From the NCBI GenBank assembly GCA_015485435.1, contig WFTO01000446.1, positions 1 through 32,376 on the forward strand: a stretch of 32,376 nucleotides of DNA. The letters are read 5' to 3'. Under the pieces are notes generated by a model that was not told where the DNA came from, made no database searches, and was given only the letters and a program-made list of their open reading frames with translations. This DNA comes from Anaerolineae bacterium (GTDB lineage: Bacteria > Chloroflexota > Anaerolineae > J102). Below are positions 9,255 through 17,700 of this stretch, one piece after another (positions within the stretch are counted from its first letter, which is position 1; the number at the start of each line of letters is the position of its first letter). The translations under genes were made by a program, and so were the position numbers.

Positions 9255-10925
9255 CTATCTTTCAAAGAGTTTGATATGAGGTTCGATCTCATAAACCACA
9301 AAACGGATGTCCCCCGTCCGAGGATCGGTGACGCGTAGCCGTTCCTCCAAATGTAGCCCTAATGGCGTCAGTGCATCCTCTAATGCAGGTAAGTCGTGCA
9401 ATTGCCATCCGGGGAAGACGACAAAACGAGCGTAGCCGTAGGGGTCTCGCGCCACATCCTGCACCAACATCTTTTCATCGGCCCAATAGACGCGTTCATC
9501 TCTATCCCAGAGATACCAATTCCATTGCCAACCTAACCAGCGCTGGTAAATGACGCCATGGTAAGAGGGTACATTTTCATCTAGATAACGGGCCACGCTT
9601 AACAGGCCTGCATAGGCGCCATGATCACCGCCCACAGGAATCTTCGCGGCGGCGGCTCGCATCGCGCCTAAGCTCAATACGACCCCGACTCCAAGGATCA
9701 GCCCCCGACGCCAAATGGCCTTCCAAGCGTGAAGTTTGTCTATGGAGATCACTGCACCTTGGGCTGTAAGCATCGCGGATAGGGGCGCAAGGGGCAACAA
9801 ATAACGATCCCATGGCTGAAAACGGACGACTACGTGCAAAAGGAGATAGGCAAGGGTATAGCCAGCAAAAAGAAGCGTCCATGCATGACTATTGACGCCA
9901 TTCAAGGTGGCGCTTCGTTCGGTTGATGGCTTGAACGTTTCTGGCCAACGGTTGAAACGCAGCGAAAGTTGAAGTTGCCGCCATGCAGTAAACGTCGCGA
10001 TGAGACTTAGGACTATCATAATCAAGGTTCCAGCCACGCTCCCTCCCCACCAACGCCATACTTCCCACCATGCCAGTAGTCGAGTTGGCCATGCCCACGG
10101 AGAAACTATTCCTAGACCGCCATAGCTATGCCAGGCCTGAGTCCAAAAGTCGGGGATATGCGCTGGTAAAATGCGCCAGCCATCCCATTGCCAGACCTTA
10201 TACCAGATATAAGCAAATCCCAACGACGCTGAAAGCAAAGGAATTATCCAGGTCAGCACACGCTGATGAAGTGGAATGGCGGCGTGGGGAATCCTTATTT
10301 CCGACGAAATGCGTTTCAGCCATTTTTCAAAGATGCGTGGCCACTGACCCAGAAGCAAGGCCAACCACACCAAAGGAATCCATAACAAGGCATTCTGTTT
10401 GGTAGCAAAGCCCATGCCCAAAGCCAACCCAGCCAAAAGCCCCAATCGATAACTCGCCGCCCATAACGCCAAAACAATCCACATCGTGAGCATGGGATCC
10501 ATGTACATAGTCGGGGCAAAACTAATGGCAAAAGGAGAAAGGGCAAAGAACGCCAACGCCCACAGGCCGACACGTGCACCATAAAGACGCTGCGCCAACC
10601 GCCACACAAAGATCATTGTGACGAAAGAAATCAGCACGTTGAAACTTCGTCCGGCTGCATCGCTGGGGCCAAACCACTGAAACCAACGGGCCAATGAATA
10701 GAGAAAGAATGGTGGCTTATCCACAGCCACCCATTCCAGCATCACGTCCTTTCCAGAAGCGATTAAACGCGCCCAGTATCCGTATAGGGCCTCATCTTCA
10801 CGCAGTGGATACCAACCAAATTGCCAAACACGCAACAGAAGCCCCAGCAACAGACAAAACACTCCCCACGCCCTTTGACGCCATCCATTTGCGATGGTTT
10901 TTGCCACGGGACTAGTAGTCCCCAT
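9255..10925 (-). CDS. GT39/PMT-like glycosyltransferase, polytopic (ArnT-like fold)
   Basis: Approx. 556 aa multi-TM; REDEALYGYWARLI plus VDKPPFFLYSLARWFQW motifs typical of the PMT_2 family; start chosen at MGTTSPVAK (could be 10943). Confidence 0.85.
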   Translation of the reverse strand: MGTTSPVAKTIANGWRQRAWGVFCLLLGLLLRVWQFGWYPLREDEALYGYWARLIASGKDVMLEWVAVDKPPFFLYSLARWFQWFGPSDAAGRSFNVLISFVTMIFVWRLAQRLYGARVGLWALAFFALSPFAISFAPTMYMDPMLTMWIVLALWAASYRLGLLAGLALGMGFATKQNALLWIPLVWLALLLGQWPRIFEKWLKRISSEIRIPHAAIPLHQRVLTWIIPLLSASLGFAYIWYKVWQWDGWRILPAHIPDFWTQAWHSYGGLGIVSPWAWPTRLLAWWEVWRWWGGSVAGTLIMIVLSLIATFTAWRQLQLSLRFNRWPETFKPSTERSATLNGVNSHAWTLLFAGYTLAYLLLHVVVRFQPWDRYLLPLAPLSAMLTAQGAVISIDKLHAWKAIWRRGLILGVGVVLSLGAMRAAAAKIPVGGDHGAYAGLLSVARYLDENVPSYHGVIYQRWLGWQWNWYLWDRDERVYWADEKMLVQDVARDPYGYARFVVFPGWQLHDLPALEDALTPLGLHLEERLRVTDPRTGDIRFVVYEIEPHIKLFER

Positions 10926-11643
10926 CAACTTGGCGCTCATCATCGACGCGGTGACAGATCACTGGCCCTTCAAAACGATATCCCACGCCTCGAACTGTTT
11001 GGATGTAACGAGGATGGGATGGATCGTCTTCGATCTTCTCCCTCAGCCAACGAATATGCACATCGACAGTGCGTGTGTTGCCCACATAATCGTAACCCCA
11101 CACGCGCGTCAATAACAGATCGCGGCTAAGCACGGCCCGTTCATTTCGCATCAACTCAGCCAATAGGCTGAATTCTTTGGGGCTCATCTCCAAACGCTTT
11201 CCCTGTAGCGTCACACGCCTCGTGATCAAATCCAGCGTTAGGTCGCCAGAATGGAAGCGGTTGAGGGCCGCGGGCGCCGACACGCGAGATCGGCGTAATA
11301 AAGCACGAATGCGAGCGACCAGCTCGCCCAAGCTAAAAGGCTTGGTCAAATAATCATCCGCTCCACTCTCCAGCCCGATGATTTTGTCCATCTCTGAACT
11401 GCGGGCAGTCAGCATCAGCACAGGAATCTGAGACGTCTGACGTAACGCGCGCATCAATGAGAGGCCATCCAAGCCCGGGAGCATCAAATCGAGGATGATG
11501 AGATCGAATTCGTTCCTGCGAGCCTTTTCTAACCCCTTCGGGCCCGTCGAGGCCGTTGATGTCTCATATCCTTGCTCTTTCAGGCTTAGCTTCAACGCCT
11601 TTCTCAGGTCTTCGTCATCTTCAATGATCAGCAACTTGGGCAT
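10912..11643 (-). CDS. OmpR/PhoB-family two-component response regulator
   Basis: Start MPKLLIIEDDEDLRKAL; phospho-Asp in LIILDLMLPGLDGL; KPFSLGELVARIRALLRR; winged-helix ending VDVHIRWLREKIEDDPSHPRYIQTVRGVGYRF. Confidence 0.95.
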   Translation of the reverse strand: MPKLLIIEDDEDLRKALKLSLKEQGYETSTASTGPKGLEKARRNEFDLIILDLMLPGLDGLSLMRALRQTSQIPVLMLTARSSEMDKIIGLESGADDYLTKPFSLGELVARIRALLRRSRVSAPAALNRFHSGDLTLDLITRRVTLQGKRLEMSPKEFSLLAELMRNERAVLSRDLLLTRVWGYDYVGNTRTVDVHIRWLREKIEDDPSHPRYIQTVRGVGYRFEGPVICHRVDDERQVDGDY

Positions 11644-11804
11644 AAAAATATAATAAACTGCCTGACAGAAAATCGTCAATTCATCTTCCCCTGTCGGCCA
11701 TAAGCCAACAGGGCCACTTATCGAACACGACAATTTCACTTTGGAGGGGCAGCGTCTATGGAGAAACACCACAAAGCATCACATTTATCCACGCAAATTA
11801 TGCA

Positions 11805-11918
11805 TCATATTCCATCAATTGCAACATCCAAGCGTCGAATATGATCTGGATCATATCGATTCCAACGAAAATGATCCATACTGGGTTGTGTCACCTCCTC
11901 GAATGTTTTTACATTCAT
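11805..11918 (-). CDS. Candidate small protein, 37 aa: MNVKTFEEVTQPSMDHFRWNRYDPDHIRRLDVAIDGI
   Basis: Not in supplied ORF track; hand translation; strong SD AGAAAGGAGGTGCACCG-ATG; lies between patatin gene and response regulator, same strand. Confidence 0.55.
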   Translation of the reverse strand: MNVKTFEEVTQPSMDHFRWNRYDPDHIRRLDVAIDGI

Positions 11919-11947
11919 CGGTGCACCTCCTTTCTAAGTGTGTGTGG

Positions 11948-11987
11948 AGAGAAATCCCGAGGCCTGGACCTCGGGATTTCTCTTTTT
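11948..11987 (+). terminator. Perfect 15-bp stem hairpin with T5 tract on + strand (rho-independent-like)
   Basis: AGAGAAATCCCGAGG-CCTGGA-CCTCGGGATTTCTCT followed by TTTT. Confidence 0.7.
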
Positions 11988-12008
11988 ACGAGGAATGCTG
12001 GGATGCAA

Positions 12009-12998
12009 TCAATCCGCCCGAATCCGGTGTAAAATCGCTTCTAAACGCTCAGTCCAAGAGTTCGGCATTGGGGCATCATTTTCAGGGTCTGGCCTTTCGG
12101 TTTCTAACCGGTTAGCCATTTGGGTCAAATATTCTTTTGTTAATTCATATCCATGATGGATGAGGTTATGTGTATGGCTTAGGTCCCAAAATGGAATACG
12201 TTGATCGTAATACAATTTCCAACGATGCACTGGCACATCCATCAGCTCAGCCAGCTGCAATTCCAATTCGATATGACGATTCTCCATGGTGGTAAAAACG
12301 CGATCCAGCAGGCTCGTCAATCCTTTGACCGGTTGTTCCGGGGGTAATGGATGAAACAGGTCGAGGGCGATGATCTCGGTGGCGCCATGCCGTAAAGCTG
12401 GTTCTATGGGTAGATCGCTGACCGCTCCACCGTCGACCATCAGGCCGTCCGCCATTTTGATAGGAGGCAACCAGGGGGGGATGGCTGCTGAGGCGAGCAT
12501 GCTGTCCAACACCGGGTCGTCGGGGTTTTCGCCAAAGATCACCCGACGGTGGTGATGAATGTCGGCTGCGATGATGTAAAGTTCAGGGCCTTCCAGGTCT
12601 CGGAAGCGCAATTCGGGCGTGATACCATGCCGAGCATAAAAATCACGAGCCTGTTCCAGATAGCTCTGGCTGTTGATACCGGGCAATAGGGTTCGCAGCA
12701 TGGCGCGGATAAAATCGCCTGGGGCAAAATCGCCGCGAGCAGCGTCATCCCACACTTCGATCATGCGATCGATCGTTTCTGGACTGTAACCGAATCTGGC
12801 AAGGAACGCCCCATTAATTGCCCCGATTGAAGTGCCAACCACCATATCTGGGCGAATGCCTTCTTCCAACAATGCACGTAGCGCACCGACCTGCATGGCG
12901 CCACGTGGGCCACCTCCACTCAATACGAAGGTGATCTTTGGAGGCGGAGGGGTTTCGATTTGTTTGGAATCACGCGATCTCAATGTAAAAAATGACAT
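12009..12998 (-). CDS. Patatin-like phospholipase (RssA-like)
   Basis: Likely start MSFFTLRSRDSK after an AGGAGGTG SD; LSGGGPRGAMQVG, GTSIG (GxSxG) and VDGGAVSDLP (DGG) motifs. Confidence 0.93.
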   Translation of the reverse strand: MSFFTLRSRDSKQIETPPPPKITFVLSGGGPRGAMQVGALRALLEEGIRPDMVVGTSIGAINGAFLARFGYSPETIDRMIEVWDDAARGDFAPGDFIRAMLRTLLPGINSQSYLEQARDFYARHGITPELRFRDLEGPELYIIAADIHHHRRVIFGENPDDPVLDSMLASAAIPPWLPPIKMADGLMVDGGAVSDLPIEPALRHGATEIIALDLFHPLPPEQPVKGLTSLLDRVFTTMENRHIELELQLAELMDVPVHRWKLYYDQRIPFWDLSHTHNLIHHGYELTKEYLTQMANRLETERPDPENDAPMPNSWTERLEAILHRIRAD

Positions 12999-13117
12999 GA
13001 GCACACCTCCATAGGTGATCATTATCCTGTACGGTAGGTTCTTGGGCAAGGTTCCGTTTCGGCATGGGCGTTCTGATGACGCGTTCCCTTGGATTCGGGC
13101 TTTGTGAGGACGTAAAA

Positions 13118-13146
13118 TTGACAAAACCTTCATTCATCCGTATAAT
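13118..13146 (+). promoter_or_regulatory. Consensus sigma70-type promoter of the tRNA gene
   Basis: TTGACA - 17 nt - TATAAT, about 29 nt before the tRNA 5' end. Confidence 0.85.
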
Positions 13147-13174
13147 TTGCCTTGTCCAATTCATTTTTGCCAAT

Positions 13175-13250
13175 GGCCCATTCGTCTAGTGGACTAGGAT
13201 GCAGCCCTCTCAAGGCTGAGACACGGGTTCGAACCCCGTATGGGCCACCA
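13175..13250 (+). tRNA. tRNA-Glu (anticodon CTC), CCA encoded
   Basis: GGCCCAT/ATGGGCC acceptor stem; CAGCC-CTCTCAA-GGCTG anticodon arm (CTC at 13209-13211); CGGG-TTCGAAC-CCCG T arm; 3' CCA. Confidence 0.96.
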
Positions 13251-13252
13251 AG

Positions 13253-13277
13253 ACCGCCCTTTTGGGCGGTTTTTTTG
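13253..13277 (+). terminator. Rho-independent terminator of tRNA-Glu
   Basis: ACCGCCC-TTTT-GGGCGGT followed by a T run. Confidence 0.92.
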
Positions 13278-13436
13278 TCTCAAAATTATGTCGCGCCGCG
13301 CCAACCCTCCTCAATTGAGTTATCATCCCGGCATTTTTGTGCTAGAATAAAATCATTGTAGGACGATTGATTGCCATGATCAATCCCCCGGAATGCAATG
13401 TCGCATCCTCTCTCCTAAAACAAAGAGGTAAATAAA

Positions 13437-14723
13437 ATGGGTAAAGACACGCTTACCATCATTGACAATCGTACGGGCAAGTCTTATGAAGCGCCCATTA
13501 CGGATGGCACGATTCGCGCCATGGATCTGAGGCAGATCAAGGTGAACCCGGACGATTTCGGGATCATGAGTTATGATCCCGGCTTTAAAAATACGGCCTC
13601 AACCCGCAGCAAAATCACGTTTATCGATGGGGAAAAAGGCATTTTAAGGTATCGGGGGTATCCTATAGAAGAGATCGCTGAAAATGCGACTTACTTAGAA
13701 GCTGCCTATCTGGTCATGTATGGGGAATTGCCCACGCGAGAACAATACGAACAGTGGGTCTATGATATCACACATCACACCCTGGTCCATGAAAACCTTC
13801 GTACGTTCCTGGATGGCTTCCGATATGACGCCCATCCCATGGGCATCTTCATCAGCTCTGTGGCCGCCATGTCCACATTCTATCCGGAGGCCAAAAATAT
13901 TTTTGACCAAGAATCGGTGGAACTGCAGACCAAGCGATTGATTGCCAAGGTGCCCACTATTGCCGCATTCGCCTATCGCCATTCTCAGGGATTGCGCTAT
14001 TCGTATCCGGATAATGATCTCAGCTATGTGGGGAATTTCCTGAACATGATGTTCAAAATGACCGAACTAAAATACAAACCCAATCCGGTCATTGAACGAG
14101 CTTTGGAAATTCTCTGGATTCTGCACATTGATCATGAACAAAATTGTTCCACCACCACCATGCGAGCCATCGGCAGCGCTCATGCCGATCCCTATGTGGC
14201 GGTAGCTGGCGCGGCAGCGGCGTTGTCGGGCCCATTGCATGGTGGCGCCAACGAGCGAGTGCTGCGGATGCTCAAACGTATTGGCAGCGTAGAAAATATT
14301 CCCGACTATCTGAAATTGGTAGAAAGCGGCCAGGAACGCTTGATGGGCTTTGGGCACCGAGTCTATAAAAACTATGACCCGCGAGCCCGCATCATCAAGA
14401 ACTTCGCTCACGAAGTCTTTAAGGTCACTGGGAAAAATCCGCTCCTGGATATTGCCATCGAGTTGGAACAGCGGGCCCTCAACGAGGAATACTTCATTAA
14501 GCGCAAACTTTATCCCAATGTTGACTTTTACAGCGGGATCATTTATCAAGCCATTGGTATCCCGACCTCTATGTTTACCGTCATGTTCGCCATTCCGCGA
14601 ACGGTGGGCTGGCTGGCCCAATGGCGCGAGATGTTGCAGGATCCGGAACAAAAGATCGCCCGTCCTCGTCAAATCTACGATGGCTACAGCGAGCGCCATT
14701 TTGTCCCCATGGATCAACGATAA
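13437..14723 (+). CDS. gltA: Citrate synthase
   Basis: 428 aa; YRGYPIEEIAENATYLEAAYLVMYGELP, HIDHEQNCSTTTMR, GPLHGGANE and MGFGHRVYKNYDPRA motifs; AAAGAGGT SD. Confidence 0.97.
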   Translation: MGKDTLTIIDNRTGKSYEAPITDGTIRAMDLRQIKVNPDDFGIMSYDPGFKNTASTRSKITFIDGEKGILRYRGYPIEEIAENATYLEAAYLVMYGELPTREQYEQWVYDITHHTLVHENLRTFLDGFRYDAHPMGIFISSVAAMSTFYPEAKNIFDQESVELQTKRLIAKVPTIAAFAYRHSQGLRYSYPDNDLSYVGNFLNMMFKMTELKYKPNPVIERALEILWILHIDHEQNCSTTTMRAIGSAHADPYVAVAGAAAALSGPLHGGANERVLRMLKRIGSVENIPDYLKLVESGQERLMGFGHRVYKNYDPRARIIKNFAHEVFKVTGKNPLLDIAIELEQRALNEEYFIKRKLYPNVDFYSGIIYQAIGIPTSMFTVMFAIPRTVGWLAQWREMLQDPEQKIARPRQIYDGYSERHFVPMDQR

Positions 14724-14747
14724 CAATTCCTTTTATCCTCGCCCTCG

Positions 14748-14776
14748 CGCCCCCGGCCATCATACCGGGGGCGTTT
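14748..14776 (+). terminator. Rho-independent-like terminator after citrate synthase
   Basis: CGCCCCCGG-CCATCATA-CCGGGGGCG followed by TTTCTATTT. Confidence 0.75.
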
Positions 14777-14789
14777 CTATTTCAAACGA

Positions 14790-16085
14790 ATGAAGCGCAA
14801 AAAACTTCTCACCATTCTCGGCATCATTCTTTTTCTCACCCTGCTTTGCGGCCTGGCAGGCGTTTCGCTATGGAACCACTTTTGGCCAAATACTCCCGTT
14901 CAAAAACAAGTCATGCGCATGGTGCGCCCCTGGCGTTTCGACCTGCTAAGCTATGAAATAGATGCCATTCTCAGTAAAGCCGAAGAAGTCCTGACACAAC
15001 CAGGATCGCGTCTTTCGCACGAGGAGCAGATCACCTTCGTGCGAGATTACATCTCTCTGACCAATGAAATCCATCGCAAAAAAGGCCTGATTGAAAAAGC
15101 CTTTGCAGATCCCGCCATCACCAATCCTGAAGAAGCCACCCGAGACGCCCAGAAGCAACTCGATGCGTTGCTCGCCCAGCAGGCTGAGGCCCGCCCCCTG
15201 GTGGAAACCATTCTGGCGCAACAAGTGAGCCAAACCATTCAATCCCTGGGCATTGAAACATTTGGGATGGTATGGCCCCCTATTGCTTTTCGATTCAGTG
15301 CATTGCCCAACTATTTGATTGTCTCGCCACGCGATCGCATCGAACTTGAAGCGGGCGTGCATTTGCGCCCCAACCTGACAACGCCACAAAAAGAAGCCAT
15401 CGAGGATGAGGTCGCCCAATCCCTGAACCGCTCAACATTAATTGAAGAATTAGGGGGCTTGGGCGTCTGGCCTACTATGGTCTCGGATGAAGCCAGCCTT
15501 TCCTGGATTTTGAGTACCATTGCTCATGAGTGGGTTCATACCTATATGGTCTTCCATCCTTTGGGCTGGCATATGTTCGATAGCCCCGGCATGGACGCTA
15601 TCAATGAAACCGTGGCCACCATCGTTGGCGATGAAATAGGGGCGGAAGTGGGATTTCGCTATTATCACATCCCCAAACCCCAACCGAAAAGCCTGCCCGA
15701 GACGCCCGCTGAGCTACCTCCTCCTGACCCAAACAAATTTGATTTCCAGATAGAAATGCGACGGACCCGCCTGAAAGTAGATGAATTGCTCTCCCAGGGA
15801 AAGATCAACGAAGCGGAAGCTTACATGGAAGCCCGGCGCAGAGAATTCGTCAAGCATGGTTATTACATCCGTAAAATGAATCAGGCATACTTCGCCTTCC
15901 ATGGCACGTATGCTACAACCAGTGCCTCCACCGATCCCACCGGTCCTAAACTTCGCGAACTGCGATCGCTCACCCCCGATCTGGCCACATTTATCCGTGA
16001 AGTCAGAGAAATCAGCAAACCCGATGACCTGGACCGCCTGTTGGACCTATGGCGGCAGAAACAACAACGCCAACAGCCCCAATAA
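14790..16085 (+). CDS. Membrane-anchored putative zinc metallopeptidase (HExxH), function unknown
   Basis: 431 aa; N-terminal TM (KLLTILGIILFLTLLCGLAGVSLW); STIAHEWVHTYMVFHPLG...AINETVATIVGDEIG, i.e. HExxH plus downstream NExxA/VxxxxGxE-type helix. Confidence 0.75.
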   Translation: MKRKKLLTILGIILFLTLLCGLAGVSLWNHFWPNTPVQKQVMRMVRPWRFDLLSYEIDAILSKAEEVLTQPGSRLSHEEQITFVRDYISLTNEIHRKKGLIEKAFADPAITNPEEATRDAQKQLDALLAQQAEARPLVETILAQQVSQTIQSLGIETFGMVWPPIAFRFSALPNYLIVSPRDRIELEAGVHLRPNLTTPQKEAIEDEVAQSLNRSTLIEELGGLGVWPTMVSDEASLSWILSTIAHEWVHTYMVFHPLGWHMFDSPGMDAINETVATIVGDEIGAEVGFRYYHIPKPQPKSLPETPAELPPPDPNKFDFQIEMRRTRLKVDELLSQGKINEAEAYMEARRREFVKHGYYIRKMNQAYFAFHGTYATTSASTDPTGPKLRELRSLTPDLATFIREVREISKPDDLDRLLDLWRQKQQRQQPQ

Positions 16086-16402
16086 AGGTCCCTCAGCGCA
16101 CCTTCTCAATGCTCTGACGCCTGCAACGTGCGCCCCAATGTTTTAGAGATTCTGGTCGTAACAACAAACGTACCCGGTTTCGGGCCCTTGTGGCCAGCAT
16201 ATTATGACGAAATGCGGCGTGAACCTGAGCAGTCACCATTGGTCAAAGACATTTTCAGATCGTTGCCATGGGAGAATCGCTTTCCCGGGGCGACGTTGTC
16301 GAGACCTGGTAGTTTCTCTTCGCTACACCTTATTGGCGCCAATCTTTGCTGCTACAACAGCGGAGATGACCCATATTTCGTTGAAGTCTCGTCAGATATC
16401 GA

Positions 16403-16429
16403 CCTTCGAGGTCTGGTAGTCCTCGAAGG
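16403..16429. repeat. Inverted repeat CCTTCGAGG-N9-CCTCGAAGG
   Basis: Perfect 9-bp arms around TCTGGTAGT, in a 470-bp gap without a convincing gene. Confidence 0.5.
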
Positions 16430-16557
16430 CCTGCGGACAACGGCCAGCGTCCTATGAAATAACTGCTTCAGTGGACTTGTAGGGAAACGCTACGACAACG
16501 CGATTGACAATGCCCCCAGGTGATGCGATAATCTAGCCGCACGATAGGTTCTTAGTT

Positions 16558-17478
16558 ATGAACGAAACAACCACTCCTCGCCCCATTGGCGTTACATTTG
16601 TTGCTTTCCTTTATTTAACCCTCGCCATTAGCGCCCTTATCATCGCTGCGAGATATGTCCTTTTTCCCAGCGGGAATGAGGACATGATCCTACTATTTAC
16701 GCGCCTGAAAATACCGATTACATTTTTAAATTTACTCGCTGTTCCTCCTCTGATTACGGCTGGGATCGCCACCCTGTTATTCAGGGGGCTTTGGCAACAG
16801 CGCGTTTGGGGCTGGTCGGCCACCATTTTCTTTAGCTTTTTAGGCATGTTGGCCTCATTGCTGGCCATCGCCTTCTTTGTGGCGTTCTATTTTAATACAT
16901 CTACGACAATGGGCGCCGCGACGGGCGCGTTCATCCTGTTTGCCTGGATATTTGTTTATTTTTTAAAAGTCCCGCCCCAGCCTCAACCGAGTCCTGCTTC
17001 CGCCGGGCCAGTTGTGCGACCAGCTTCGGGCAGCCAGGCTCCTCCTGCACGCCCAGAGCCCTTATCTGCCCCCTTACCCTCCCAGGGTGTGCATTATGAA
17101 ACCATCCATAATGCGCCAACCGTCGCCTTAGAGACCGAGCAAGGCGAAGAAACGTTGCTTGTAGCCGCCTCACCCATCGCCTGTTTGGTCGCAACGCAAG
17201 GCACGGAAGCGGGAAAAGTATACGAAATTTGTCGCGAAGATGTCCTGATCGGACGGCATCCAACATTGGCTGATGTGCTGCTGACCGACCCAACGGTCAG
17301 CGCCCAACATGCACGACTGCACTACCAGGATGGCGTTTTTTGGTTGATCGATCTCGAGAGCACCAACGGTACATTTATCAACGACCATCGCATCCACAAA
17401 GCGATCGTACAAGATCAAGACAAAATCCGTTTGGGATCCACCACCCTGATCTTTACCCAACGCTGCTCTGACGACTAA
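16558..17478 (+). CDS. Membrane protein with C-terminal FHA domain
   Basis: Four hydrophobic segments then Pro-rich linker then FHA (IGRHPTLADVLLTDPTVSAQHARLHY...DLESTNGTFIND). Confidence 0.88.
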   Translation: MNETTTPRPIGVTFVAFLYLTLAISALIIAARYVLFPSGNEDMILLFTRLKIPITFLNLLAVPPLITAGIATLLFRGLWQQRVWGWSATIFFSFLGMLASLLAIAFFVAFYFNTSTTMGAATGAFILFAWIFVYFLKVPPQPQPSPASAGPVVRPASGSQAPPARPEPLSAPLPSQGVHYETIHNAPTVALETEQGEETLLVAASPIACLVATQGTEAGKVYEICREDVLIGRHPTLADVLLTDPTVSAQHARLHYQDGVFWLIDLESTNGTFINDHRIHKAIVQDQDKIRLGSTTLIFTQRCSDD

Positions 17479-17553
17479 ACCATCTTCTGCGTCCCACTCA
17501 ACGACGCCCGCGCTTGTGGCGCTCCCTTGCTCAATCCCCTTACCGATCAACGG

Positions 17554-17700
17554 ATGTCCCATCGTCATCCTCCTCGCCCCAAGTTTATCACGACGATCCT
17601 GGACAATCTGCAGCAGCATCCAGGTCTCAAACCCAACTTTCCTGATCGGGCCTCTCTTCACCTTGCCTACGCCACAATTACCCCCCCTGACACCTTATGA
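17554..17700 (+). CDS. Possible small ORF, 48 aa, ATGA-overlapping with the next FHA gene
   Basis: MSHRHPPRPKFITTILDNLQQHPGLKPNFPDRASLHLAYATITPPDTL; TGA stop overlaps ATG of next gene; no clear SD. Confidence 0.3.
   Translation: MSHRHPPRPKFITTILDNLQQHPGLKPNFPDRASLHLAYATITPPDTL

Noticed and set aside
13365-13385. GATTGAT-N7-ATCAATC inverted repeat upstream of citrate synthase
   Set aside because: Only 7-bp A/T-rich arms; could be an operator but no supporting evidence.
14067-14726. 219-aa minus-strand ORF opposite citrate synthase
   Set aside because: Antisense to a strongly supported gene; mirror of codon-biased coding sequence.
16128-16457. 109-aa + strand ORF between metallopeptidase and FHA1
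   Set aside because: No SD, no family resemblance, spans palindromic sequence; more likely non-coding.
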